A stretch of DNA of 42,969 nt from an uncultured Erysipelotrichaceae bacterium (GCA_910586285.1 CAJUGR010000004.1:1-42969); one strand, 5' to 3'; counted from the stretch's first letter, positions 32,941 to 41,397 are shown. Made by a program: numbers and translations. The notes: generated from the letters alone by a model not told the origin.

Positions 32941-34857
32941 ATGAAAAAAGCATTGCAGTTGATGTCGATCTGTCTTATGATCATGGGGATTTTTATAACT
33001 CCGATTCACGCCAGAGAAGCATTTACTATTGATGATCTGCATATTGCGATGCGTGTGGATGAAGATGGAACCTATTATGTAGAAGAAGAATATACTTTGG
33101 ATTTTACAGAACATCGACACGGCTTTTATCGTACCATTCCAACTAAGTATGAGATGAAATGGACGGATGAAACAAGCGGGGAAGCGAAGTATCGCAATTA
33201 TTATTTTCCCATTGATCACATTTCTTGCGGAGACGCGGATACTTGTGATATTGAGGTAGACAGCGGCAGTGTCATGATTCAGATCGGTGATCCCGATCGA
33301 ACGGTGATCGGCAAACAGCGATATACGATCTCTTATCAGGTACATACCCGGGATTTGGATATGGATGGTGCCCAGATGGTATACTGGAATTTGATCGGCA
33401 ACGGTTTTGATACCGTGGTAAAGAAGATGACGTATACGATTGATATGCCGAAGGACTTTGATGAGGAGCGCATCAGTGCGTATACCGGTGCCTATGGGGC
33501 GGCTTATCAAAATCTGACTCATACGGTGAACGATACCCGGATTGAGGGGGAATTAACCACGATGTTGAGACCAAACGAATCGGCAACGATCATGATTCCG
33601 CTAGAAGACGGATATTTCCAATTTCCCGAAGTTCCCGATTATCTGTTGTATGCGATCATTGCGACAGTGGTCATCACGCTTGTTTCCCTTGTATTGTTTT
33701 TCTGTTATGGGAAAGACGATGAGGTTGTAGTGACGGTAGAATTTCAGGCACCGGATGGATTAGACAGCGCTGCCGTCGGTTATATTGTGGATGGGTATGG
33801 CGATCATAAGGATATTTTATCACTCATTATCGATTGGGCACGTCGCGGTTATATAAAGATTCATGAGGATGAAAATCATCATTTAAAATTGGAGAAATTA
33901 CGCGACATGGAAACTAGCGATACGAAGCCATATGAGCGGACTTTCTTTCACGCAGTATTTAAACAAAAAGATCTTGTGTCGGAATCGGATTTAAAGGCCG
34001 TTTCAGTCGGTCAGGGATTACAGCGGGCTTGTAAAAGTCTTTCGGATTATTTTCATGCGAAATCACGGCGAATCTACACCGGCTCCAGCTTGTTTTTGCA
34101 AGTGCTGATGTGTCTGATGTTGGCTTTGCCGTCCTGTTTCTGCGCTATGGGGGCTCTTTATATGCATTATGGCATGATGGAAATGACGTTTCCGGCCTTC
34201 ATCATTGCGATATTTGCCTTGGTGGCCGGAATACCGTGGATCTTCTTAATGCGTAGGCGCTATGTAATGAAGAAGCACAATTATTTGTTGTTGTGGGGAT
34301 TATGCTTCTTCTTCCATGCGGTCATTATGGCTGTATGTGTCATTCTCATGGTGGTAATGGGATCGGCGTGGCGTTGGCTTTATGCCGCAATCTATGTCAT
34401 TGCGCAGATGATTCAGCTGTTGGTTCTGATGTTTATGGATAAGCGCACAAAGCAGGGCAATCGTTGGCTGGGACAAATTCTTGGATTGCGGGAATTCATC
34501 CTGCATTGTGAAAAAGATCGAATTGAACTGTTGGCGCGAGAGAATCCATCTGCTTTCTTTGATGTGCTTCCTTACGCGTATGTATTGGGAGTCAGTGATG
34601 TTTGGGCATCGAAGTTTGAAGACTTAATCATTCCTCAGCCGGAATGGTATGTATCAGCCAATTATTATGATGGCTTTACCTCTTGGATTTGGTGGAATTC
34701 ATTCCATCGTTCCTTCCACCATATTTCGCGCTCCATGACGTTTAGCGAGCCCCAACAAGGTGGCAGTTTCGGCAGTGGCGGCGGTAGCTTCGGCGGTTTC
34801 TCCGGCGGCGGTTTCTCCGGTGGGGGCTTCGGTGGGGGCGGCGGCGGAAGCTGGTAA
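32941..34857 (+). CDS. DUF2207 domain-containing membrane protein with Gly-rich tail
   Basis: This 638-residue protein has a signal peptide (residues 1-24, ending PIHA). An extracellular DUF2207 domain follows (about 25-230: YYVEEEYTLDF, EHRHGFYRTIPTKYEM). Then come a membrane helix at about 238-258 (YAIIATVVITLVSLVLFF), a cytosolic segment of about 120 residues and a cluster of further helices (about 380-500). The C-terminus is a repetitive Gly/Ser/Phe stretch (GGSFGGFSGGGFSGGG), common in this family. It pairs with lemA upstream, the usual neighbour; the joint role is unknown. A terminator follows and overlaps the convergent recombinase gene. Confidence 0.9.
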   Translation: MKKALQLMSICLMIMGIFITPIHAREAFTIDDLHIAMRVDEDGTYYVEEEYTLDFTEHRHGFYRTIPTKYEMKWTDETSGEAKYRNYYFPIDHISCGDADTCDIEVDSGSVMIQIGDPDRTVIGKQRYTISYQVHTRDLDMDGAQMVYWNLIGNGFDTVVKKMTYTIDMPKDFDEERISAYTGAYGAAYQNLTHTVNDTRIEGELTTMLRPNESATIMIPLEDGYFQFPEVPDYLLYAIIATVVITLVSLVLFFCYGKDDEVVVTVEFQAPDGLDSAAVGYIVDGYGDHKDILSLIIDWARRGYIKIHEDENHHLKLEKLRDMETSDTKPYERTFFHAVFKQKDLVSESDLKAVSVGQGLQRACKSLSDYFHAKSRRIYTGSSLFLQVLMCLMLALPSCFCAMGALYMHYGMMEMTFPAFIIAIFALVAGIPWIFLMRRRYVMKKHNYLLLWGLCFFFHAVIMAVCVILMVVMGSAWRWLYAAIYVIAQMIQLLVLMFMDKRTKQGNRWLGQILGLREFILHCEKDRIELLARENPSAFFDVLPYAYVLGVSDVWASKFEDLIIPQPEWYVSANYYDGFTSWIWWNSFHRSFHHISRSMTFSEPQQGGSFGSGGGSFGGFSGGGFSGGGFGGGGGGSW

Positions 34858-34878
34858 AATATAAGTATAGAAAAGAAA

Positions 34879-34920
34879 GAGCTTTATCACTCTTGTGAGG
34901 ATAAAGCTCCTTTTTGTTTT
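34879..34920 (+). terminator. intrinsic terminator of lemA-DUF2207, inside the recombinase 3' end
   Basis: GAGCTTTATC and GATAAAGCTC pair around an 11-base loop, followed by CTTTTTGTTTTTG. It overlaps the last codons of the convergent recombinase gene. Confidence 0.8.
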
Positions 34921-35525
34921 TGTTTGCGGTTTTTAACCACTTTGGCTTTCTTATAGAAGGTACTGTATTTTAAACCGGATATGGCAATGGCATCCTTCGA
35001 AGCCAGTGTTCCGCCTTGCCAATTCTCCAAGATATCTTCAAAATCATCGGGCAGCGGTATTTCCGGTCGTCCAAAGCGCACACCGCGTAATTTGGCGGCT
35101 TTGATTCCCTCTGCCTGGCGCTGATGAATATTCACGCGTTCGTTCTCTGCGACAAAGGAGAGCAGCTGTAAGACAATGTCACCGATCAAGGTACCGATTA
35201 AGTCCTTATTCTGATCGGTATCCAATAACGGCATATCCAATATTTTAATATCAACGTTTTTTTCTTTGGTGATATATTTCCATTCTTGTAAAATTTCATT
35301 GTAGTTACGTCCGAGTCGATCGATACTTTTGATGACCAGTAGATCACCGGGTTTGATTTTTTTATAGACCAGCTTATGATAGGAAGGACGGTTAAAGTCT
35401 TTTCCACTGAGTTTATCCATGTAGATGTTTTTTTCATCAATTCCAAATTCCAACAGTTCCAAATATTGCCTTGCCTCATTCTGATCTCTGGAAGATACCC
35501 GAACATAGCCATACGTTTTTCTCAT
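34887..35525 (-). CDS. serine recombinase (resolvase/invertase family)
   Basis: This 212-residue protein has the resolvase catalytic domain: YGYVRVSSRDQNEARQYLE with nucleophile Ser11, and SIDRLGRNYNEILQEW with catalytic arginines. A long helix follows (VLQLLSFVAENERVNIHQRQAEGI). The C-terminal helix-turn-helix is recognisable (KDAIAISGLKYSTFYKKAK). Its length is close to Tn3-type resolvases rather than the large recombinases. No transposase or terminal repeat is seen around it. An AT-rich dyad lies about 110 bases upstream of its start and may be its binding site. The start at 35525 follows a GGAGGAAGAGG site. It could control a small inversion or resolve plasmid or chromosome dimers; the sequence does not say. 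Confidence 0.93.
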   Translation of the reverse strand: MRKTYGYVRVSSRDQNEARQYLELLEFGIDEKNIYMDKLSGKDFNRPSYHKLVYKKIKPGDLLVIKSIDRLGRNYNEILQEWKYITKEKNVDIKILDMPLLDTDQNKDLIGTLIGDIVLQLLSFVAENERVNIHQRQAEGIKAAKLRGVRFGRPEIPLPDDFEDILENWQGGTLASKDAIAISGLKYSTFYKKAKVVKNRKQKQKGALSSQE

Positions 35526-35780
35526 AAGACACCTCTTCCTCCGTCACTTCTCATCATGATATTGTGATGAAAAAGCGATAATCAAATATGACCGAAAAGA
35601 TTTTATCCCCAACGTACTATTATTTTAACACTTTTCATGCACAATTTTGTAACATTTTTTTATAAGTCACAAAAATTGTACAAATATAGGGATGCACAAA
35701 GCTTTCATTCTGCCCTTTGGAGTGTTTATCTGAAATGCTTTAGGATATCCGGCAAAGACGGATTTGATTGTGCATCTTCA
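35526..35780 (-). other. upstream region of the serine recombinase
   Basis: On the minus strand an extended -10 candidate TGT-TAAAAT lies at 35630-35622, about 100 bases before the start codon. A dyad repeat lies at 35638-35682. The rest (35683-35780) has no recognisable gene or site. Confidence 0.4.
35638..35682. repeat. dyad repeat next to the recombinase promoter
   Basis: TGCACAATTTTGT (35638-35650) and ACAAAAATTGTACA (35669-35682) are inverted copies of one motif (ACAAAATTGTGCA / ACAAAAATTGTACA) with 18 bases between them. The position beside the promoter and the two-arm layout resemble resolvase binding subsites or an operator. Confidence 0.5.
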
Positions 35781-35809
35781 TTGACAAAGTCATGAATTTG
35801 GTGTATAAA
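35781..35809 (+). promoter_or_regulatory. promoter of thrS
   Basis: Perfect TTGACA, 17 bases, then TATAAA. The transcript would start near 35816 and carry the T-box leader. Confidence 0.8.
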
Positions 35810-35815
35810 TATGCA

Positions 35816-36040
35816 TAGAAAAGCGATGAAAAGGATACGAAGCATAACCGCTTGATGCAGAGAGATGATTGGATGCTGAAAAATCATTGAGAGCGCTATG
35901 TTTTACTCCCTTGGAGCTGTCCCTGAAAAGGTGAACCGATGCTTGCACGTTACGTGAGTTTGAGGGCATGAATCATTTTGATTTATGAACAAAGGTGGTA
36001 CCGCGTACAGACTGACGTCCTTTGACTTCAGTCTTTTTTT
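35816..36040 (+). promoter_or_regulatory. T-box riboswitch leader of thrS
   Basis: The leader contains the canonical T-box AAAGGTGGTACCGCG at 35991-36005. A terminator hairpin AGACTGA...TCAGTCT with T7 follows at 36009-36040. Upstream a stem I-like structure is visible: ATGATT...AATCATT at the distal end, CGCT/AGCG and CATA/TATG below. The 3' side of its lower internal loop holds ACT (35905-35907), a threonine codon and a plausible specifier. Uncharged tRNA-Thr would bind the specifier and the T-box and allow read-through into thrS. The specifier assignment is tentative; the T-box itself is clear. Confidence 0.9.
36009..36040 (+). terminator. regulated terminator of the thrS T-box
   Basis: AGACTGA and TCAGTCT form the stem, followed by TTTTTT. 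It is mutually exclusive with the antiterminator formed by the adjoining T-box sequence. Confidence 0.85.
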
Positions 36041-36056
36041 ATGGAAGGAGATTATA

Positions 36057-37787
36057 ATGGTAGATTTTAAAGAAGATGCAAAATTAAGCGTTTTGAATCA
36101 TTCCTGCGCGCATATGATGGCACAGGCTGTAAAGCGGCTGTATCCTAAGGCGCAATTTTGGGTAGGTCCGGTTGTTTCTGAGGGTTTTTACTATGATATA
36201 GACTTAGGTGAGGATGTCATTAAAGATGAAGACCTGGAGCGAATTGAAAAAGAGATGAAAAAGATCGCCAAGGATGGCAAGCGTATTGTCCGTGAGGAAG
36301 TCAGTAAGGAAGAAGCCTTGGCGATGTTTGCTCATGATCACTATAAATTGGAATTGATTCAAGGACTTGAGGATGGCAATATCACAATTTATCGACAGGG
36401 TGAATTTTTTGATTTATGCCGTGGCCCGCACGTGGAAAGTGTCAAGCTGTGCAAGAATTTTAAATTATTGAAGCATTCCGGTGCTTATTGGAAGGGCGAT
36501 GCCAATAATAAAATGTTACAGCGAATCTACGGCGTTTGTTTTGAGACCAAGGAAGATTTAGAAGCGCATTTGCATTGGCTGGAGGAAGCCAAGAAGCGTG
36601 ATCATAAGAAACTGGGGCGTGAGATGGGCTTGTTTATGATGAGTGAATATGCGCCTGGAATGCCGTTCTTTTTGCCGAACGGTATGATTATACGTAATAT
36701 ATTAGAGGATTTTTGGTATGAAGAGCATACCAAAGAAGGATATGCGTTTATTAAGACCCCGCTTATGATGAGTCGGGAATTGTGGGAGACCAGCGGACAT
36801 TGGGATAATTATGCGGAGAATATGTATACCTCTATGGTGGATGATCGAGAATTTGCGATCAAACCGATGAATTGTCCGGGTTCATTATTGGTGTTTAAAA
36901 ACGGTTTACATTCTTACAAAGATTTGCCAATGCGCATGGGAGAATTGGGTCAGGTACATCGTCACGAGGCGAGCGGCGCTTTAAACGGTTTGTTTCGTGT
37001 TCGTACCTTTACCCAAGACGATGCTCACATTTATATGCGTCCTGATCAGATTGAGAGTGAAGTTGTGTCTTTGATTCGTTTCATTGATCGCTTCTATTCG
37101 ATTTTCGGTTTGTCTTATGAAATCGAATTGTCCACACGTCCGGAAACGAAGTACATCGGTTCTTTGGAAATTTGGGAAAAGAGTGAGGCGGCTTTGGCAG
37201 CTGCTTGTGAACAGGCCGGAAAGAAATATCAAGTCAATCCGGGAGATGGTGCTTTTTACGGACCGAAGCTGGATTTCCATATCAAGGATTCCCTGGGGCG
37301 GGTATGGCAATGCGGTACCATCCAGTTGGATATGAATTTGCCGGAGCGCTTTGATATCACGTATGTTGACAAAGACGGTTCTCGTGTGCGTCCGGTGATG
37401 CTGCATCGGGTAATCTTCGGGTCGATTGAGCGCTTTATCGGTATTTTGATTGAGCATTATGCCGGACATTTCCCACTGTGGCTGGCACCGCAACAGATTG
37501 TTGTAGTACCGGTTCATCACGAACGACACGCAGATTATGCGAATCGGGTAAATGAAGAATTATGTGCGCACGGTTTAAGATGCAAAGTTGATGCCCGTAA
37601 TGAAAAATTGGGCTATCGCATCCGTGAAGCCCAGATGCACAAAATACCGGTGGAAATCGTCGTAGGTGATGGAGAAGCCGAAAACCATACTGTGACGATA
37701 CGCCGCGCGCAATCAAAAGACAGCGTTACGCTATCTTTGAAAGAATGTGTGGAACAGCTTTGCGGGGAAGTAGAGGATAAGCGTTAA
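36057..37787 (+). CDS. thrS: threonyl-tRNA synthetase lacking the TGS domain
   Basis: This 576-residue class II synthetase is shorter than the usual (about 640) because the N-terminal TGS domain is missing. It starts directly with the editing domain (HSCAHMMAQAVKRLYP, later CRGPHVESVK, the HxxxH and CxxxH zinc-like residues). The catalytic part has IKPMNCPGSLL, QVHRHEASGALNGLFRVR (motif 2), DDAHIY and MLHRVIFGSIERF (motif 3), with the Cys/His/His zinc ligands. ATG 36057 follows AAGGAG. The frame is open upstream but only through the T-box terminator. Its stop overlaps the next gene by one base. Confidence 0.96.
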   Translation: MVDFKEDAKLSVLNHSCAHMMAQAVKRLYPKAQFWVGPVVSEGFYYDIDLGEDVIKDEDLERIEKEMKKIAKDGKRIVREEVSKEEALAMFAHDHYKLELIQGLEDGNITIYRQGEFFDLCRGPHVESVKLCKNFKLLKHSGAYWKGDANNKMLQRIYGVCFETKEDLEAHLHWLEEAKKRDHKKLGREMGLFMMSEYAPGMPFFLPNGMIIRNILEDFWYEEHTKEGYAFIKTPLMMSRELWETSGHWDNYAENMYTSMVDDREFAIKPMNCPGSLLVFKNGLHSYKDLPMRMGELGQVHRHEASGALNGLFRVRTFTQDDAHIYMRPDQIESEVVSLIRFIDRFYSIFGLSYEIELSTRPETKYIGSLEIWEKSEAALAAACEQAGKKYQVNPGDGAFYGPKLDFHIKDSLGRVWQCGTIQLDMNLPERFDITYVDKDGSRVRPVMLHRVIFGSIERFIGILIEHYAGHFPLWLAPQQIVVVPVHHERHADYANRVNEELCAHGLRCKVDARNEKLGYRIREAQMHKIPVEIVVGDGEAENHTVTIRRAQSKDSVTLSLKECVEQLCGEVEDKR

Positions 37788-38662
37788 TGAAAAAACTAAC
37801 ATGGATATTGGCTCTGGTGCTGATGCTTGCGGGGTGTAGCAGTAAGGAAACCACAGCGGAACCGATTCAAATTTTGGTGCCACAGGGTGCGCCGGCATTA
37901 GCGCTGCTTCCGTTGTATGAGGGGGAGAATATAAGTATAGACAGTGTTGCGGGCAGTGATCCTTTGACGGCGGAACTGGCCAAAGCAGCCAGTGATTATG
38001 ATGTGATTGTCGCACCGATCAATTTAGGCGCGAAAATGATTGAAAAACAGAGCAGTGACTATCGCTTGGCATCCATTGTTACTTGGGGGAATCTGTATAT
38101 TGTAGGCAGTGAGGAATACCAAAGCGGCGATCCTTTGGCCGCCTTCGGTGAAAACGCAGTGCCCCAAAAAATTTTGACAGAAAGAGGCTTTGGTGAGAAC
38201 GTGACTTATTTCGGCAGCGCACAGGATGTACAGGCGCAGCTGTTAAGCGATCGTTTTACTGCCGGTCTTTTGGCAGAGCCGGCCGCAACGGCAACCATAG
38301 CGAAGGCAAAGGAAAAAGGAATGAGTTTTGCCATTTTGCATGATTTACAAAAAAATGACGAAGGTCAAACGGGTTATCCGCAGGCAGCGATTTTTATCAA
38401 ATCAGGTCGTGAAGCAGCCTGTGAAGAGGCGCTAATGCAGGTGGAAGCATTCTTGAACGAATCCCGTGATGAAGCAGAGATGAAGACAATGATGGAAAAA
38501 GTCGGCTTGGAAAACCTGGGAATTCCCAGTGCCGAGGTGGCATTGGCAACTTGGGAACGGCAGAATCTGCATTATGTGGCAGCGGAGGATGCACGGGATG
38601 AGATTACCGCATTTTTAAAGTTGTTTGATATCACATTTGATTCAGATATGCTGATACGCTAA
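37787..38662 (+). CDS. ABC transporter substrate-binding lipoprotein (SsuA/NMT1-like)
   Basis: This 291-residue lipoprotein has lipobox LAGC (Cys17). The fold is of the NMT1/SsuA type, with an early QILVPQGAPALALLPLY, then DYDVIVAPINLGAKM and AGLLAEPAATATIAKAK. These proteins bind organic sulfur compounds, thiamine precursors or similar small molecules, but the ligand cannot be told. It starts at the thrS stop (TAATG), so its translation is coupled to thrS and it should fall under the T-box. The matching permease is one gene further; a terminator (38666-38693) lies between. No ATPase gene is present in the window. Confidence 0.85.
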   Translation: MKKLTWILALVLMLAGCSSKETTAEPIQILVPQGAPALALLPLYEGENISIDSVAGSDPLTAELAKAASDYDVIVAPINLGAKMIEKQSSDYRLASIVTWGNLYIVGSEEYQSGDPLAAFGENAVPQKILTERGFGENVTYFGSAQDVQAQLLSDRFTAGLLAEPAATATIAKAKEKGMSFAILHDLQKNDEGQTGYPQAAIFIKSGREAACEEALMQVEAFLNESRDEAEMKTMMEKVGLENLGIPSAEVALATWERQNLHYVAAEDARDEITAFLKLFDITFDSDMLIR

Positions 38663-38665
38663 CTT

Positions 38666-38693
38666 TGACCGGCGGTTTTTGCCGGTCATTTTA
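38666..38693 (+). terminator. intrinsic terminator after the binding-protein gene
   Basis: TGACCGGC-GGTTTTT-GCCGGTCA followed by TTTT. Confidence 0.8.
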
Positions 38694-38743
38694 TCATTAT
38701 AGAAATTACCTTTATTTATTCAAATAAGAAAGGAGATGGCCTT

Positions 38744-39481
38744 GTGGCAACCTATGTGATGAGTGATATTCATGGTTTACAAGGACGTTTTACGGCCATG
38801 TTGGATCATATTCACTTACAAAATGATGACACTTTGTTTGTCTTAGGGGATGTGATTGATCGTGGTCCGGACGGCATTGCTTTGTTAAAACAGATTCTTC
38901 ATCATCCGCAGATGATCCTGTTAATGGGAAACCATGAATACATGATGCTGGAATATTATGAAGCGTTGGGAAAGCTTAGAGCCGGAAGGGATCTCTTTCA
39001 TTCCATGGAGTGTATTCATCGTTGGGATCACAATCACAATAAGGAAACCAAAAGTGATTTTGCGGCTATGCCGCGCGGAGAACAACGCGCACTGCTGGAT
39101 CATTTACGCGAATTGCCGCTGGCATATTGTGACGTGAAGGTAAAAGATCGCCGTTTCTATTTGGTTCATGCGAATTGGGAACCGCGTTTATCTAAGGAAA
39201 TTCTTTATCTGAAAGACTTTGTTCAAAACGGGATGAACCCGGCATCACTTTTATGGGATCGAATCACGGAGGGAGATCCATTGCCGCCACAGCGCACATT
39301 GATTTTCGGTCATACCATTACATACTTTTATCATCCGAGCCATCCTTATCAAATTTGGAGCGGCGATTGTGAACTATCAAAGTCGAAGATGATCGCTATT
39401 GATTGCGGCTGTGCAGCCAATCGCGAGGATTCTCGTTTGGCTTGCATTCGTCTGGATGATATGGAGGTATTCTATGTCTAG
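38744..39481 (+). CDS. PPP-type metallophosphatase (serine/threonine phosphatase 1-like)
   Basis: This 245-residue phosphatase has all the PPP metal-site motifs in order: MSDIHG (residues 5-10), GDVIDRGPD, GNHEYM, HANWEP and FGHT. It resembles bacterial PphA/PrpE-like enzymes that dephosphorylate proteins or dinucleotide polyphosphates; the substrate is unknown. It starts with GTG 38744, 8 bases after AAAGGAG, just after the previous gene's terminator. Its end overlaps the ABC permease gene by 8 bases, an odd position between two parts of one transporter. Confidence 0.92.
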   Translation: MATYVMSDIHGLQGRFTAMLDHIHLQNDDTLFVLGDVIDRGPDGIALLKQILHHPQMILLMGNHEYMMLEYYEALGKLRAGRDLFHSMECIHRWDHNHNKETKSDFAAMPRGEQRALLDHLRELPLAYCDVKVKDRRFYLVHANWEPRLSKEILYLKDFVQNGMNPASLLWDRITEGDPLPPQRTLIFGHTITYFYHPSHPYQIWSGDCELSKSKMIAIDCGCAANREDSRLACIRLDDMEVFYV

Positions 39482-40214
39482 GCGCGTTCGAATCTTTTTG
39501 GCTTTTATGATTCTGCTTGGCCTATGGCAGGGAATGGCATTGTTTATTCAAAATGATATCATTCTTCCTCGTCCTGTTCACGTGTTGATGACGATGCTAA
39601 CACAGCTGCGGGAACCGCTTTTTTATTCAGCCGTAATACATACGCTGATTCGGATCTGCGGCGGCTTTTTGTTTGCCTTTTTTGCGGCGCTTTGTTTCTC
39701 CTTTGTCACCTATTTTTATCCTGTTTTTGCGGATCTGTGTTACCCGTTTTTATTGTTGACGCGCAGTATTCCCAACATCTCTTATATTTTGATCGTGTTG
39801 TTTTGGTGTTCACCGCAAACCAGTGTGATCGTTATCAGCTTTTTGATTCTGTTTCCAACGCTGTATGCTACCCTGTATCAGGGACTTTGTGATGTTCCGC
39901 AAGGATATCATGATCTGATGAAGATCTATCCCGGTTCCAAGTGTTTTGATGTTTTCTACGTTTATTTGCCGTTTTTACGTCCGTATTTGTTTTCGAGTAC
40001 GTCTGCTGGACTATCGTTGGCTTTGAAGGTGGGAATTATGGCGGAAATTCTGGGACAAAGTGCCATCGGTATCGGAAGACAGCTGAACATTTGTCGATCG
40101 AATTTGGATATGGGCGGCGTATTCGCATGGACGCTCTGGATCATATGTATTTTGTCATTGCTGGATCGTATCATTTCTCAATTACAAAAGCTTGCCATGT
40201 GGGAAAAAAAATAA
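39474..40214 (+). CDS. ABC transporter permease (SsuC/TauC-like)
   Basis: This 246-residue inner-membrane protein has five to six predicted helices. The cytoplasmic coupling loop is KVGIMAEILGQSAIGIGRQL, the EAA-type motif that contacts the ATPase. The N-terminal helix and ILPRPVHVLMTM are typical of nitrate/sulfonate/thiamine-precursor permeases and match the SsuA-like protein two genes upstream. ATG 39474 lies 6 bases after GGAGG, inside the phosphatase gene. A longer in-frame start at 39399 would lie deeper in that gene and was rejected. The ATP-binding subunit must be elsewhere. Confidence 0.88.
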   Translation: MSRRVRIFLAFMILLGLWQGMALFIQNDIILPRPVHVLMTMLTQLREPLFYSAVIHTLIRICGGFLFAFFAALCFSFVTYFYPVFADLCYPFLLLTRSIPNISYILIVLFWCSPQTSVIVISFLILFPTLYATLYQGLCDVPQGYHDLMKIYPGSKCFDVFYVYLPFLRPYLFSSTSAGLSLALKVGIMAEILGQSAIGIGRQLNICRSNLDMGGVFAWTLWIICILSLLDRIISQLQKLAMWEKK

Positions 40215-40237
40215 AAATGCGTCAAAAATGACGCATT
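40204..40237 (-). terminator. terminator of the minus-strand TIM-barrel gene
   Basis: On the minus strand AATGCGTCA-TTTT-TGACGCATT is followed by TTTATTTTTTTT. On the plus strand the hairpin lacks a T-run, so it mainly serves the minus-strand gene. It overlaps that gene's stop codon. Confidence 0.8.
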
Positions 40238-41300
40238 ATAAGACGCTGATGATGTCATCACTGATCTGCATGATATCCCAACATAAGGCAATGGTAGGAT
40301 AACGAGAAAACAGTGCTAAGTGATCCTTGACGCTGGCGCTGTCCGTATGACATACGCCCTGAATCACATTGATTTCAATCCCGGGTACGATATTGGCGGG
40401 AAGATTGGCGATGTATTCCAACTGGGTGCGCAGCGATTCATTCGATAGTGGGCCTCCCGGAAAATGTTTTGAGAATGATTCCGGTTCGGCAAAGTTGCGA
40501 ATATAGGCTTCGTATTCATAAGGAATCCCTGAGGGGGCTTGCGTATGGGTATACATCATCGGTTTAACGAAATCCACCATGGCGGCAATTTCTTTGATGT
40601 TTTGGCCGACGTGGTAAGCCAAGATCGGCGCAAATAAATCCGTACCGACAACCAACTTGCGGGAATTGAAATACGCGGCCAACTTAAACACAAGATCGCT
40701 GATGATTTTTGCCCGCTGCTTATAGAAAGCATTGACCTTAGAATCCGCAAAATGATAGCGACCGTAGCGATCATATTCCCCCCGCATGAGTTTTTTATCG
40801 TGTTTTTGAATCAATTCCTTGATATAATCTAAATGACCGTTGTCCAGCTCCCGTTCACAGGATGGACAGAAGCAGCCAAAACCGGCTTCATAGCCTTGGG
40901 AAAAGGAAGCGAAGCGAATCTTATCAAGAAAGACACCGTCAAAAGGTAAATCCGCAAAATGGGTTTCATACAGCGATATGACTTCATGGGCATTTTGTAA
41001 ATGTGAAGGACAACCGAAATCTTTACCGGAATGCCCATCGCAGCATTCTGATTTTTTAATATCGCACAGTTCATCATTATTGGCTAAAACCGGCAGCCAT
41101 AACAAGACGCGCAGTCCTTTGGTGTGAAAATAATCGATAAGCTGACGATTGCTTTCCTTATCGGTATTCCAGCCGATAATGATATCCTTCCCACGAATGT
41201 GCGCAAGCAGATCATCGCATTTCGTCTGAATTTGGGCAACGTTGTAGTTTGCTTTGGTAAAAGTTCCCGTATGAAGCTGTAAAGTATACTGATGGCTCAT
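40236..41300 (-). CDS. TIM-barrel glycoside-hydrolase-like protein of unknown function
   Basis: This 354-residue cytosolic protein has no signal peptide. It has the strand order of a TIM barrel: GKDIIIGWNTD, YFHTKGLRVLLWLPVLAN, FDGVFLDKIRF, KLVVGTDLFAP, VDFVKPMMYTH, NIVPGIEINV, TIALCWDIMQ. FDGVFLDKIRF resembles the catalytic strand of GHL-type hydrolases, where an acidic residue follows the hydrophobic stretch. It carries a CFCPSCE cluster and two further cysteine groups (KKSECCDG, FGCPSH) that could bind a metal. The start is ATG 41300 after AGGAGAGAG. A 103-codon upstream extension runs through the rarA promoter and coding region and was rejected. I do not recognise a specific family. Confidence 0.75.
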   Translation of the reverse strand: MSHQYTLQLHTGTFTKANYNVAQIQTKCDDLLAHIRGKDIIIGWNTDKESNRQLIDYFHTKGLRVLLWLPVLANNDELCDIKKSECCDGHSGKDFGCPSHLQNAHEVISLYETHFADLPFDGVFLDKIRFASFSQGYEAGFGCFCPSCERELDNGHLDYIKELIQKHDKKLMRGEYDRYGRYHFADSKVNAFYKQRAKIISDLVFKLAAYFNSRKLVVGTDLFAPILAYHVGQNIKEIAAMVDFVKPMMYTHTQAPSGIPYEYEAYIRNFAEPESFSKHFPGGPLSNESLRTQLEYIANLPANIVPGIEINVIQGVCHTDSASVKDHLALFSRYPTIALCWDIMQISDDIISVL

Positions 41301-41366
41301 AACTCTCTCCTCTATTATGTTGTTAAGAATAGTATAGTACGTTTTTCTTATTTTTTCCAGTGAAAG

Positions 41367-41375
41367 TGCTATAAT
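41367..41375 (+). promoter_or_regulatory. extended -10 promoter of rarA
   Basis: TGC-TATAAT, 22 bases before ATG 41398. It is divergent from the TIM-barrel gene; the gap between the two start codons is 97 bases. Confidence 0.6.
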
Positions 41376-41397
41376 AAAAGATATTGGAGGGATGTAT

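Noticed and set aside
35985..36056. Upstream in-frame start for thrS
   Set aside because: It would be translated from the T-box antiterminator/terminator sequence. The ATG at 36057 has AAGGAG and matches the start of the editing domain.
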